Source: a virus
DNA length: 28,091 nucleotides
IMG/VR virus record: IMGVR_UViG_3300042455_003132
Span: 1 to 28,091 of that record
Reading direction: 5' to 3' (one strand)
Position 1 is the first letter of the stretch, and each line of letters opens with the position of its first letter. A model generated the notes under the pieces. It was not told where the DNA came from and did not search any database. It was given only the letters and a program-made list of their open reading frames with translations. The position numbers were made by a program, and so were the translations under genes. Of the stretch, positions 7,620 through 15,573 are shown piece after piece.

Positions 7620-8288
7620 TTACTTTCCGTATTCGTATTCCAATATTTTACCCACTAGGTCAGAACGGTGGTTCTCTTTCAATTTAATCCACTTGATTTC
7701 CTCGATTTTTTTAGATAATTCGATAACGTAACTTAAGCCGTTGATTTCGCCTGTAGATGACTTGATATCGGTCTGTTCATTGTCACCGTTAATGACAATT
7801 TTACCAGTTTTACCTAAACGTGTCAATATGGCTAGCATTTCACCTTTAGTTAGGTTTTGTGCTTCCTCGACTATCAGAATATCGTCAATTGTTTTACCAC
7901 GGATGAACTGAACTGGTAATGCTTTAACCTTACCATCCTCAATTAGTTTAGGTACTTCATTTTTATCTGAACAACATTTAGACAAGTTTTCAACTAGTGC
8001 CTCCATGTATGGATCAAACTTACCATTAATATCGCCTGGTAGAAATCCTAAACTTTTACCAACCTCAATGGCTGCTCGTGTATTGTAAATACAGCTGATT
8101 TGTTTTTTCTTTAAAAAATCTAATGCTGCTTGAGCACATACTAAACTTTTACCTGATCCTGCTCGTCCCGTTATAACTACTATTTGATTTTCAACTATTA
8201 ACCTTTTTGCTTCTTTTTGTTCTTCATTTAATTGTAACACATTAATTGACTTAATATCCGTTTTTCTCTCTCTGTTGGGTTCTTTCAT
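7620..8288 (-). CDS. phoH: PhoH-like P-loop ATPase
   Basis: 222 residues from the ATG at 8288; an in-frame TTG at 8294 is a less likely start. Walker A is GRAGSGKS (residues 41-48), Walker B is ILIVEEAQN (137-145), followed by INGDNEQTD (167-174) and ENHRSDLVGKIL near the C-terminus. These are the hallmarks of the PhoH ATPase family, related to the helicase core. PhoH-like genes are widespread in marine and freshwater phages. Their biochemical role in infection is unsettled; RNA metabolism and phosphate-stress roles have been proposed. Here it sits between the capsid gene terminator and the neck cluster, with its own upstream ATATTTAT motif, so it is likely transcribed late with virion genes. 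Confidence 0.93.
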   Translation of the reverse strand: MKEPNRERKTDIKSINVLQLNEEQKEAKRLIVENQIVVITGRAGSGKSLVCAQAALDFLKKKQISCIYNTRAAIEVGKSLGFLPGDINGKFDPYMEALVENLSKCCSDKNEVPKLIEDGKVKALPVQFIRGKTIDDILIVEEAQNLTKGEMLAILTRLGKTGKIVINGDNEQTDIKSSTGEINGLSYVIELSKKIEEIKWIKLKENHRSDLVGKILEYEYGK

Positions 8289-8303
8289 AAACAATAATTT
8301 CCA

Positions 8304-8311
8304 ATAAATAT
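8304..8311 (-). promoter_or_regulatory. ATATTTAT motif before phoH
   Basis: The coding strand reads TTTAATATTTATTGG, 15 bases before the phoH ATG at 8288 and directly downstream of the capsid-gene terminator T-tract. Confidence 0.42.
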
Positions 8312-8346
8312 TAAATAAAAAAGCCCGACCTTACGGGGTCGGGCTT
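8312..8346 (-). terminator. Strong Rho-independent terminator after the major capsid gene
   Basis: A perfect 10-bp GC-rich stem (8337-8346 with 8321-8330, arms AAGCCCGACC/GGTCGGGCTT) with a 6-base loop is followed on the minus strand by TTTTTTATTTAA. It is 46 bases past the capsid stop, which fits a highly expressed transcript needing efficient termination. Confidence 0.93.
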
Positions 8347-8391
8347 AAGAGCTATAATACTGAGACTATAGCGGGGTATTGTTTAATCAGA

Positions 8392-9981
8392 TTAAACAGT
8401 TTCTAAACCGTGAACGATCACTTTACCATAGAATTCTGGACGAACCATTTTCTTAGCGTAACGAGTCATCAAACCTTTACGTGGAGTAAATGTTGTTGGA
8501 TCGTATACTAATGGAGTCATCATTACAGGGATGTAAGGAGCAAATACAGCACCAGTTTCTAAGAACTGAGCACCTTTGTAACCCATCAAGATGATGTTTT
8601 CAGTGAAGTAAGGGTTTTTGTAAACTTTGTAACGGCTGTTTAAAGAACCGATCTTTTGGATACCGAAGTTGAACTCAGCTTTGTCACCATCACCGTCAGA
8701 AGCAAATCCTGGGATTGATTCTAAGATAGTAGCTACAGTTGGAGATACAACTAAGAAGTTTGCTCCACCTCTCATTGTCAATTGGTGAATCTTGTTAGAA
8801 ACTTTTTGTAATTTAGTACCTAAAGTTTGGAACCAACCACCTTGAGTGTTGAAGAAAGTGTTTGTTAAAGAAGCAAAAGAACTACCGTTCCAAGCCACGT
8901 TATTTTGAGCTGACCAATATTCAGTTGTTGAAGTTGGTACATTCTTGATTAACATTTCTAATAATTCCAAATCAATCTCCATAGAGATGTATTGGCTCAT
9001 TAAGCTAGTTAATTCAGCTTCAGCGTCGATTGAATGGTAAGCATTCAAATCTTGTGCGAATTCTGGAGTCCATTGTGCTTTTAACTTACGAGTTTTAGCA
9101 ACAACTGCTTCAGACTTCATGTTAACGTCTAATGAAGGGATAACAATTTGAGAAGCGCTATTAGCGTTAGGAACGCTGTAGTCAGCTCTGTCTTCGAAAT
9201 CACCACGAGCGTTATCACGGTTAGCTTTATTGTAGAATAAAGTTACAGAACCGTGAGCTGGAGAACCAGTTGCGATGAAGATTAAGTCGTTACCAGACAC
9301 CTTAGTGTACTCAGGTAAAATTGTAGTTTCGTCGAAGTTAGAACCACTAACGAAACAAGCTCTTACAGCTTCTAAATCTTGATCAGTTTGATTAGCACCG
9401 TTAGTTACAGTGATTTTCTTTAAAGAACCTGTAGCTACAGTTGAATCGTAGTTAACATCAGCTAATAATACAGATGCAGTTGCAGCAGTTAAAGATGCAG
9501 AGAATTGGTTAATTGAATAACCGAATTTACCAACACCATATAAACCTTTAGTGATGTCAGTTGACTTTAAGTCAGCAGAAGCACCATATAAAGATCCAGA
9601 GAATTTTTTCTTATCAGTACCATACTTGAAATCAAGATAGAAGATAAGACCTGAAGGTAAGCTCATTGATTGAACTGAAACGAATTCTTTTGCGCTAATG
9701 TCACCGAATACACGACGAACTAACGGTAAAGCAACTCCAGCCCAGTTTTCACCGAAACCAGCAGTGAAAGTAGCAGCACCACCACCTAAACCAGTTGTGT
9801 TTTGCTCTACTACTAATTGCTTAGCTTGGTTTTCTAATAAAATAGCCATGTTGTTTTTCTCAACTTCGCCTTTAAGACCTTCTAAAAGGCCAGACTTAGC
9901 CCACTTAGAGACTAAAGTGTTAGCTGTATCCATTACGCGAGCGTAAGGATTAGCTGATTCTAATAATTGTTGTACGTTCAT
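8392..9981 (-). CDS. gp23: Major capsid protein (gp23-like)
   Basis: 529 residues, close to T4 gp23 (521). The N-terminus contains KWAKSGLLEGLKGEVEKNN (compare KWKPLLEGEGLPEI in T4), then MAILLENQAKQLVVE and GAATFTAGFGENWAGVALPL, followed by VRRVFGDISAKEFVSVQSM, matching the T4 series around the IG-x-x-M-x-x-VRR region. In T4 an N-terminal propeptide is removed by gp21; here LVVE (residue 59) lies at about the equivalent position, with LLE34 and LLE50 as other candidates. The C-terminus (MTRYAKKMVRPEFYGKVIVH) also fits gp23. It follows the scaffold gene and is closed by a strong terminator. Very confident. Confidence 0.95.
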   Translation of the reverse strand: MNVQQLLESANPYARVMDTANTLVSKWAKSGLLEGLKGEVEKNNMAILLENQAKQLVVEQNTTGLGGGAATFTAGFGENWAGVALPLVRRVFGDISAKEFVSVQSMSLPSGLIFYLDFKYGTDKKKFSGSLYGASADLKSTDITKGLYGVGKFGYSINQFSASLTAATASVLLADVNYDSTVATGSLKKITVTNGANQTDQDLEAVRACFVSGSNFDETTILPEYTKVSGNDLIFIATGSPAHGSVTLFYNKANRDNARGDFEDRADYSVPNANSASQIVIPSLDVNMKSEAVVAKTRKLKAQWTPEFAQDLNAYHSIDAEAELTSLMSQYISMEIDLELLEMLIKNVPTSTTEYWSAQNNVAWNGSSFASLTNTFFNTQGGWFQTLGTKLQKVSNKIHQLTMRGGANFLVVSPTVATILESIPGFASDGDGDKAEFNFGIQKIGSLNSRYKVYKNPYFTENIILMGYKGAQFLETGAVFAPYIPVMMTPLVYDPTTFTPRKGLMTRYAKKMVRPEFYGKVIVHGLETV

Positions 9982-10006
9982 TTTTAAATGAATTTTGTTT
10001 TTGTTT

Positions 10007-11053
10007 TTAATATTTTGTGATACCTGCTAATTTTTGCATTCTAGCCATGTGTTCGTTGATTTCAACGATTTGTTTGCTAGGAGCATTACCAGCTGGTTTT
10101 GAAGCGAATCCTTTAATGATTCCTTCTTTAACTACACTTTTAGTAGATTCTTTAGCTTCTAAAGACTCGTTAAGAGCTTCGAATACTAATTTAGCTTCGT
10201 TTGGAGTAGTTGCTTTATCAAAGGCATTAATTACTTTGATTTTGTTATCTTCAGATAAATTCTTAGATTTGAAGATTTTGTTAACATATAACAACTTAGC
10301 GTTTAATAAGTTAACTTCATTCAATTCATTACGTAAAGTTTCGATTGTAGCGATTGCTTCGTCTAATTCTTTTTCGTCTTTTTTATCTTTCTTAGCTTCA
10401 TACATAGCTTCTTCTTCTTCTTCTTTTTCTTCATCTAAAGCGTCTAATTCAGCAAGTAATTCTTCTAAGTTGATTTCATCTTCTGATCCAGCACCATCTA
10501 AATCTATTGAGTCATCGCCGTTACCAGCATCGTTTATTTCAATTTCTTCAGCGTTTTCATCTTCTTCAGTTTCAGCTTCTTCAGCTTCTAATTCAGAATC
10601 AACGATGTCCTTGATAATGTCTTTTAAATCTTCAATAGATAAATCAGCTACTGATGTTTCTTCTTCGCCTTCTTCAGATTCTTCACCCTCTTCAGATTCT
10701 TCATCTTCAGTTGGTTCTTCTTCTGTTTCTTCGGATTCTTCTTCTTCTTTAGCTTCGTTGATTTCATCATCAGAACCTTCTTCAAGTTCTAATTCAGCTA
10801 AAAACTCATCTAAATTCAATTCTTCATCCATAGTTTCTTTTTCTTCTTCATGAGAAGGAGCAGCTTCATCGATTTCTTCTTTAACTACATCTTCATCTTC
10901 ATCTTTTGCCATTTCTTCTAATTTAGAAGCTAACATTGATTGTAAATGAGGAGTCAAAGTTTCTTCAAGAGCAGCTTTTGCATTAACTAACGCAACTTCG
11001 CGAATAGTCTTTGCTTCAGCAATCGCTTGCTTAAACAATTCTTTGTTTGTCAT
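10007..11053 (-). CDS. gp22: Acidic prohead scaffold / core protein (gp22-like)
   Basis: 348 residues, extremely Glu/Asp-rich in the middle (about 45-215), with helical N- and C-terminal parts. The N-terminus MTNKELFKQAIAEAKTIREV contains IAE followed by Ala, the exact type of site cut by T4 gp21 in internal proteins. Position directly between the protease gene side and gene 23 matches T4 gene 22, whose product forms the prohead core and is degraded by gp21 during maturation. The C-terminal part has conserved-looking helices (LNEVNLLNAKLLYVNKIFKS) and ends MARMQKLAGITKY, an RMQxLAGI motif shared with two other proteins here. The acidic stretch makes the antisense strand look like a Ser-rich reading frame, which is not a gene. 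Confidence 0.88.
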   Translation of the reverse strand: MTNKELFKQAIAEAKTIREVALVNAKAALEETLTPHLQSMLASKLEEMAKDEDEDVVKEEIDEAAPSHEEEKETMDEELNLDEFLAELELEEGSDDEINEAKEEEESEETEEEPTEDEESEEGEESEEGEEETSVADLSIEDLKDIIKDIVDSELEAEEAETEEDENAEEIEINDAGNGDDSIDLDGAGSEDEINLEELLAELDALDEEKEEEEEAMYEAKKDKKDEKELDEAIATIETLRNELNEVNLLNAKLLYVNKIFKSKNLSEDNKIKVINAFDKATTPNEAKLVFEALNESLEAKESTKSVVKEGIIKGFASKPAGNAPSKQIVEINEHMARMQKLAGITKY

Positions 11054-11079
11054 TTTGTCCTTAAATTTAATTTCGGAAA

Positions 11080-11104
11080 TAAGCTTATTAGTAATGGAAG
11101 CTTA
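11080..11104 (-). promoter_or_regulatory. Hairpin in the leader of the scaffold mRNA
   Basis: A 7-bp inverted repeat (TAAGCTT at 11080-11086 with AAGCTTA at 11098-11104) with an 11-base loop lies 26 bases before the scaffold ATG. It has no T-tract, so it is not a terminator. It could influence mRNA stability or translation of the scaffold-capsid transcript. Confidence 0.3.
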
Positions 11105-11140
11105 ATAGGGAGTTTGTATAATACCTGAACTACAATAAGA

Positions 11141-11167
11141 ATGGGTAGTCCATTTTAGGCTACCCAT
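11141..11167 (-). promoter_or_regulatory. Hairpin at the likely 5' end of the scaffold-capsid transcript
   Basis: An 8-bp inverted repeat (ATGGGTAG at 11141-11148 with CTACCCAT at 11160-11167) overlaps the end of the ATATTTAT motif at 11166-11173. On the coding strand only TCTTATTG follows, so it is a weak terminator at best. If the motif is a promoter, this would be a 5' stem-loop on the capsid mRNA. Otherwise it may be a weak terminator after the 11212-11628 gene. Confidence 0.4.
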
Positions 11168-11173
11168 AAATAT
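11166..11173 (-). promoter_or_regulatory. ATATTTAT motif upstream of scaffold and capsid genes
   Basis: The coding strand reads ATATATTTATGGG, 112 bases before the scaffold ATG. It lies in the longest non-coding gap around the capsid genes (158 bases), which otherwise holds only two hairpins. Confidence 0.35.
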
Positions 11174-11211
11174 ATGTAGATACGAAAAACCGCGAAGGGT
11201 TTCAATATGTT

Positions 11212-11628
11212 CTAGACAGTTCCGTGGAAATCTGTGTAACCCATTCCCATGCTTGTGGCTTTTTTATCTAAAAAGTTATTTCGTTTTGTTACACTTCCTA
11301 CTTGTTTGCCTGAAGGGTCTAATACAACTATTTCTGCTTTTTCAAAATTATATTTACTTCTATATTTAGATTCTAAAGCAAAAAGAGTATTTGATAATTC
11401 TTCAGGTGATGGATTTGAATCAGCTGATGTTTCCATTACAACCTTACCATCTATTTTAAGTTGGAGCTTATAATCTCCTTCTGAAGTTTTAGAAGTAGAT
11501 GGGGCAGGTGCCGCCGTGGTTGGTTTCTTTATAATAGGATTTGAAATCATGTTCATACCTACAGGGGCTTCTGTAAGGATTCCTGCTAGGAATTGCATTC
11601 TTTCAATTTCGTTAATTTGTTGTTTCAT
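11212..11628 (-). CDS. Small putative core protein with N-terminal RMQxLAGI motif
   Basis: 138 residues. It begins MKQQINEIERMQFLAGILTE followed by APVG. This combines the RMQ-x-LAGI motif found at the C-terminus of the scaffold with an LTE-A site matching the T4 gp21 cleavage pattern. A Pro/Thr/Ala-rich linker (about 33-47) leads to a compact alpha/beta domain (YKLQLKIDGKVVMETSADSN, then LFALESKYRSKYNFEKAEIVVLD) with no family I recognise. It lies just downstream of the protease gene, 12 bases after its stop, and just before the scaffold. That position is comparable to small core or internal proteins of T4 (gp67/gp68 region), although there is no visible sequence similarity to those. Confidence 0.65.
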   Translation of the reverse strand: MKQQINEIERMQFLAGILTEAPVGMNMISNPIIKKPTTAAPAPSTSKTSEGDYKLQLKIDGKVVMETSADSNPSPEELSNTLFALESKYRSKYNFEKAEIVVLDPSGKQVGSVTKRNNFLDKKATSMGMGYTDFHGTV

Positions 11629-11640
11629 ATATATTAAATA

Positions 11641-12249
11641 TTAACAAAGAGGACATACTCCTGTTGCGTTACAAATAATTTCTGTTACTAAACCACTTAC
11701 TTTACTATAATCTTTTGTTGATGGTTGTTGTTTTCCTTCAGATAACTTCATATATGCGTTAGGCGTACTTGGTACTGATACCAAATCCCAACATAATAAT
11801 TCAAAATCGTCTTGTACTTCAACTGTTTCACCTAATTGTTTAACACTACCCATACCTCTTGATGAGATACCTAATGGAATACCTGCTAATACAATTTCTT
11901 GTGCAATTTTACCTGCTGGTGTATTTAATAGCATCAATTCACCCATAACATCGTTTCCTTCCCACCAAACCTTTGTGATTAGGTGTGAAACGTTATTTAA
12001 GTTAATAATACCTGATTCTGGGTGATCTAATTCACCTGTAGATGTTCTAGAAGCAATAGGTCCTTTTGTATAAACTTCTACTTGTTTTTTAAGAATATCC
12101 ATAGGGTAAACACGGCCATTACCGTTTTTAACTTCAGCTTCCTGAAGCTTGCCTTTAACATACATTCTTCCGTCACCATTACCTTTACCTTCGGTTAGGG
12201 ATAATTTAGCAACGTGGAATGGAATATGATCTACTAATAATTGTTTCAT
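11641..12249 (-). CDS. gp21: Prohead core protease (gp21-like serine protease)
   Basis: 202 residues, close to T4 gp21 (212). Conserved blocks are LQEAEVKNGNGRVYPMDIL (35-53), GELDHPE with candidate catalytic His76, VWWEGNDVMGEL (94-105), AGIPLGISSRGMGS with candidate catalytic Ser129/130, and LLCWDLVSVPSTPNAY with Asp155. The order His-Ser-Asp matches T4 gp21 (GELNHP, GVSSRGLG). The enzyme cuts scaffold, core proteins and capsid propeptide after (I/L)-x-E during head maturation and is itself processed. Possible self-cleavage sites are LTE20-G and LQE37-A. The C-terminus CNATGVCPLC carries three cysteines that T4 gp21 lacks. It sits between portal-side genes and the scaffold, as in T4. Confidence 0.93.
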   Translation of the reverse strand: MKQLLVDHIPFHVAKLSLTEGKGNGDGRMYVKGKLQEAEVKNGNGRVYPMDILKKQVEVYTKGPIASRTSTGELDHPESGIINLNNVSHLITKVWWEGNDVMGELMLLNTPAGKIAQEIVLAGIPLGISSRGMGSVKQLGETVEVQDDFELLCWDLVSVPSTPNAYMKLSEGKQQPSTKDYSKVSGLVTEIICNATGVCPLC

Positions 12250-12250
12250 A

Positions 12251-13303
12251 TTATTTACTGATGTCGTTTATGTCGTTGAATCCTTCTCCGTATTTTGAAA
12301 TAGTAGTCATACCGTTCTTTTGCCATTTAACTACTACAAGTGCTTTACCTTCTTTAGATTTTAACACATCATATACAAATCCTTCTTGACCAGATTTAGA
12401 TTTAACTTTATCATTATCTTTAAATCCAGTACCGTTATCACTAACTGAAGTGTATCCTGCTATATCATCATAATATCCTTCATTTAATTGATTTTCTTCT
12501 TCAAGAACTTCACGAACGATTTCTTCCAATGATGCTTTAAATTTTTCAAATGCAGCACCTAAATCAACATTTCTATTAATTTGAGATGGTTTTGGAGTTA
12601 ATATATAAGCAACTGTTGGTAATTTTTCAGCACCATGATCTTCAACGTCTTTTTCAATATCAAATTGGATTGATAATTTTTCTAAAACGCCTTCTGGTAA
12701 TGCTTCCCAATAACCATATTTTAAAATAGCTGTATCTTCACCACCATTTTGTAAAGTAATTTCACCTGAGAATGGTTTTAATTGATTGTTTAAATCAATA
12801 AATTGAGCTGCTTGTTTAACTGCTTCATTTGGTTGCTCATCACCCATCATGTTTAAACCAGTCTCATCTAAGTTTTCTTTAACAACTTCTTTAACTTTTT
12901 TCATACCGTTTTCGGTATCGATGTCGCTATGTTTTTTCTTAGATTTTTTAACTTTAATTTTTTCAGGTTCAACTGCTTGACCACCTAAATTTAATTGGCT
13001 ATAGTAAGAAGAATTTTTCTTCAAATTAGCATAAACAGTTTTTTTAGCTTTTTCAACATCACCATCGTGCTTAGCTACTTCAACTTTTAATCCTAAATCA
13101 ACCTCAACTGGGTTGCAAAGATGTCCTTCATCTTTCTTAGCTTCAGATAATAAACCCTTATTTCTAAGAATTTTAACTGAATCTTCAAAGTTAGTAACAT
13201 TAGATACTAAATGAGGAAAAGTCATGCGAACATTTCTCATAAAATTCGCTTGTGATATGCTTCCTTCAATTAATTGGTTGTATTGATTTTGTATACTTTT
13301 CAT
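12251..13303 (-). CDS. Virion/core-associated protein between portal and protease, unknown function
   Basis: 350 residues with no family I can name. N-terminal half: GSISQANFMRNVRMTFPHLV, then NKGLLSEAKKDEG, which contains an LSE-A site. Middle: basic segment (KIKVKKSKKKHSD) and an alpha/beta stretch (SGEITLQNGGEDTAILKYGY, VAYILTPKPSQ). About residues 255-285 contain LEEIVREVLEEENQLNEGYY, which repeats internally the leader seen at the N-terminus of several other proteins, with an LNE-G site. The C-terminal 60 residues (NDKVKSKSGQEGFVYDVL, KALVVVKWQ) look like a small SH3/KOW-type barrel. It ends one base before the protease ATG. The arrangement suggests a processed core protein. Confidence 0.6.
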   Translation of the reverse strand: MKSIQNQYNQLIEGSISQANFMRNVRMTFPHLVSNVTNFEDSVKILRNKGLLSEAKKDEGHLCNPVEVDLGLKVEVAKHDGDVEKAKKTVYANLKKNSSYYSQLNLGGQAVEPEKIKVKKSKKKHSDIDTENGMKKVKEVVKENLDETGLNMMGDEQPNEAVKQAAQFIDLNNQLKPFSGEITLQNGGEDTAILKYGYWEALPEGVLEKLSIQFDIEKDVEDHGAEKLPTVAYILTPKPSQINRNVDLGAAFEKFKASLEEIVREVLEEENQLNEGYYDDIAGYTSVSDNGTGFKDNDKVKSKSGQEGFVYDVLKSKEGKALVVVKWQKNGMTTISKYGEGFNDINDISK

Positions 13304-13313
13304 TTTCTATATT

Positions 13314-13442
13314 TTATCTTCCTTGACCTCTATATGCTTTAGGACGTGGGGTGTGTTTGTTGAATGATTTTTGAGCTGATCCGTTTTTGCGTTTACCAAA
13401 GGATACTTTATTAGCATTACCTGCTGACTTAGCTTTTGCCAT
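13314..13442 (-). CDS. 42-residue strongly basic protein
   Basis: A complete short frame from the ATG at 13442: it begins MAKAKSAGNANKVSFGKRKN and ends PRPKAYRGQGR before TAA. About a third of residues are Lys/Arg, with few acidic residues. Its ATG overlaps the stop of the upstream gene by one base (TAATG), the same coupling used at several other junctions here, and it exactly fills the space before the next gene. Small basic proteins of this style (FGKR...G...K...YRGQG) seem to recur near the portal/protease genes of T4-like phages, from memory. Likely a nucleic-acid- or core-binding virion protein; function unknown. Confidence 0.72.
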   Translation of the reverse strand: MAKAKSAGNANKVSFGKRKNGSAQKSFNKHTPRPKAYRGQGR

Positions 13443-14434
13443 TATTGATTCAAGTTTTTAATTTTATTATTAAGTTGATTAACCATTTCTGAAATGTTAG
13501 CAACATTCTTTTGTGTTGCCTTCCAATATTTTACTCCTTCTTCTCCTTCACTTAATTCTTGCTTCATGCGAGATGTATATTCAACAATACGATCAATTTC
13601 AGATAATTTACGTTTTACTTCGCGAATCGCTTTGTGTAATTGTTCAGATTTTGTTCTGAATGTTACTTCTTTTTTGAACTTACCATAGGATACTTCATTA
13701 AGTATTCCTTGTTCAATCATATCATTTAATTTCATTTCGTATATTTTCTTATAGTCAAACATTTTTGAGTGCTTAGGTAGCTTTAAATCAGCAACCGTCC
13801 AACCCATTTTCTTTAAAAATTTTACTGCTCTATTCTCACCTTTCTTTCCAAAAGCTCTTGGTGTAGCATAGTTTTCACCTGATCCTGCACTAAATGAAGC
13901 ACCACTACCAGTTACATTTTCCTCGTTCATCATTATTTCACGAGCATATGCTTTGATAGCAGATTTTAATGCTGCTTTTTTGTCTTCAGATATTCCTGCT
14001 ACTGTTCTACCTTTGTGAGTAGTTTTTAAATAATTAACCATTTTAGCATTCATATTAAAATCAGACTCTAATGGTTTTGAATCAGATTCAGCTTCAATTG
14101 TTTTTGACATCATCTGCATAAATCCATTCTCAATAGTATCATCTACAATAGCACTCATTTGATCATCAATATCTAATTTATCTAACCAAGTGTTTGTTTT
14201 TTTAACATCCGGTTTAGACACTGCTGCTTTTATAAAATCAAATGTAGTTTTTGCGGCGCCAGCTCCAGGTATTAAACCTATTACTGTATCTAAAGCTACA
14301 CCTCCTATTTTTCCACCTTTTTGTTTAAGAGCAATAGACTTAATAACTTTCTTTAAGTCACCATAAGTTTCAAGTTGTGAAAACTCATAGCTTCCTTTTT
14401 TAGCAGGATCCATATTTGTATCCAATTCAGCCAT
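13442..14434 (-). CDS. Conserved virion-associated protein with hydrophobic glycine-rich segment
   Basis: 330 residues. Residues about 40-70 form a hydrophobic Gly/Ala-rich segment (GGVALDTVIGLIPGAGAAKT) that could be membrane-active or a buried helix pair. About residue 175-200 there is VTGSGASFSAGSGENYATPR followed by AFGKK, a motif I associate with marine T4-like virion proteins, where the segment reads roughly G-x-G-x-x-x-x-x-G-x-G-x-x-x-ATP-x-AF. Next come LKKMGWTVADLKLPKHSKMF, then MIEQGILNEVSYG with an LNE site. The C-terminal 80 residues are coiled-coil-like (LHKAIREVKRKLSEIDRIVE). Start and stop both overlap neighbours by one base. Function unknown; likely a core or internal virion protein. 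Confidence 0.6.
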   Translation of the reverse strand: MAELDTNMDPAKKGSYEFSQLETYGDLKKVIKSIALKQKGGKIGGVALDTVIGLIPGAGAAKTTFDFIKAAVSKPDVKKTNTWLDKLDIDDQMSAIVDDTIENGFMQMMSKTIEAESDSKPLESDFNMNAKMVNYLKTTHKGRTVAGISEDKKAALKSAIKAYAREIMMNEENVTGSGASFSAGSGENYATPRAFGKKGENRAVKFLKKMGWTVADLKLPKHSKMFDYKKIYEMKLNDMIEQGILNEVSYGKFKKEVTFRTKSEQLHKAIREVKRKLSEIDRIVEYTSRMKQELSEGEEGVKYWKATQKNVANISEMVNQLNNKIKNLNQ

Positions 14435-14697
14435 TATTTATATCCTAACTTAGTTAATACTTGTTCAACTTGGCTTCTAACAGCAGATTTACTAATTTTA
14501 CCTGGTTGAAACCCTAAAGTTTGGAACCAAGCTTCAAAAGCTCCTGGAAATTCCTGAATGCTATTAATGTTTTTAGATTTGCTAGTTACAGTAGATGAAG
14601 ATGCTTGAGCTCTGCTTAAAGCAGCAACATCACTTGGAGTGTTTGTTGCTTCTTCTACTACTTCTCTTATAAGAGATTGAATTTGTTGTTTAGTCAT
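14434..14697 (-). CDS. Small protein with class-1 leader
   Basis: 87 residues. The N-terminus MTKQQIQSLIREVVEEATN aligns position for position with the leaders at 20905, 26554 and 27850 (M-x4-[LI]-x2-[IL]-I-[RK]-E-[AV]); here a VEE-A site follows. A Ser/Thr/Lys-rich linker (about 25-47) precedes a compact helical domain (FPGAFEAWFQTLGFQPGKIS, then AVRSQVEQVLTKLGYK). It is coupled on both sides by TAATG overlaps. No family recognised. Position after the portal suggests a small prohead core component. Confidence 0.65.
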   Translation of the reverse strand: MTKQQIQSLIREVVEEATNTPSDVAALSRAQASSSTVTSKSKNINSIQEFPGAFEAWFQTLGFQPGKISKSAVRSQVEQVLTKLGYK

Positions 14698-15551
14698 TAC
14701 TTAACGGCTTTTATTTCGGCTACTAATTGTTGATAAGTCAATAATGAAATAATGTCTTCATCTTTCACACTTTGATTCTTATCTAATGGTTTAATCAAAT
14801 TAACTACTTCATTAATTTTGATTTTGATGGTACTGTCTTGAATAGTTTCAGTTAATTTAGCTAATTCTTTTTTAATACCTTCTATTTTAACATTAACGAA
14901 TTCTTTTAACTTTGTAGTACTAGACACATTGTTAATAAATTCTTTTAATACTAATTTTTGTTCTGGTTGTAATTCACCATACTTTTCGTTGAATTTTTCA
15001 ATTAACATTTTGTATGCTAAAATACGAGTACCCTTATCCATTGCACTGTATTCTTCCATCACGCGATCCTTAACTTCTTCTTTATTTACTTCTTTACGAG
15101 TAATGTGCTCAAGTAAAGTTACTTTGTTATCAATAACACTAGCAGGATCAACAAATTCTAATGTAGAATATGCTTCCATTAATGTATAGATAGCAGCGTG
15201 TTGCTTGTAATTGTTTACTTTAGCTTTAAAGAATTCTTCTAAGTTATAATGTGTCTTAATTTCTTTAATTAAGTTATACTTTTCCTTACGAAGAGCAGTG
15301 CGATTTAAACGACCGTGTAATTCTAGAGTGGTGTTGATCAATGATTCAGCTTTACCTTCAGATATTGCTTTATTAGCAATTAAGGTTTGATATAATTTGT
15401 ATTCTTTAGCTAATTCTGATTTACTAAAATACTTTTTAATCAGTGGTAAGGACGCTGAGTCCTTGCCAGAGATTGTATCAGAAGTTACTTGTCTTAATAG
15501 TAATTCAAATAAAATCCCAGTATTTTTATATTTGTTATGTTTTATTTTCAT
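14697..15551 (-). CDS. Conserved helical protein downstream of portal, unknown function
   Basis: 284 residues, almost entirely helical and rich in Lys and Glu. It begins MKIKHNKYKNTGILFELLLR followed by QVTSDTISG; proteins starting with a similar KNTG-LFELL-RQ block occur beside the portal gene in marine T4-like phages, as I recall. Further helices include FFKAKVNNYKQHAAIYTLME and FNEKYGELQPEQKLVLKEFI. There is no catalytic motif, signal peptide or membrane segment. It has its own ATATTTAT motif 22 bases before the ATG and leads the cluster of portal-to-protease accessory genes. A role in head assembly is inferred only from position. Confidence 0.62.
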   Translation of the reverse strand: MKIKHNKYKNTGILFELLLRQVTSDTISGKDSASLPLIKKYFSKSELAKEYKLYQTLIANKAISEGKAESLINTTLELHGRLNRTALRKEKYNLIKEIKTHYNLEEFFKAKVNNYKQHAAIYTLMEAYSTLEFVDPASVIDNKVTLLEHITRKEVNKEEVKDRVMEEYSAMDKGTRILAYKMLIEKFNEKYGELQPEQKLVLKEFINNVSSTTKLKEFVNVKIEGIKKELAKLTETIQDSTIKIKINEVVNLIKPLDKNQSVKDEDIISLLTYQQLVAEIKAVK

Positions 15552-15573
15552 AGAAAGTATGTAATCACTACGT

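Noticed and set aside
10017-10853. Long Ser-rich open frame on the plus strand
   Set aside because: It is the antisense of the Glu/Asp-rich scaffold gene; GAA/GAT codons read as TTC/ATC and TCT/TCA in the other strand. Composition is pure low complexity.
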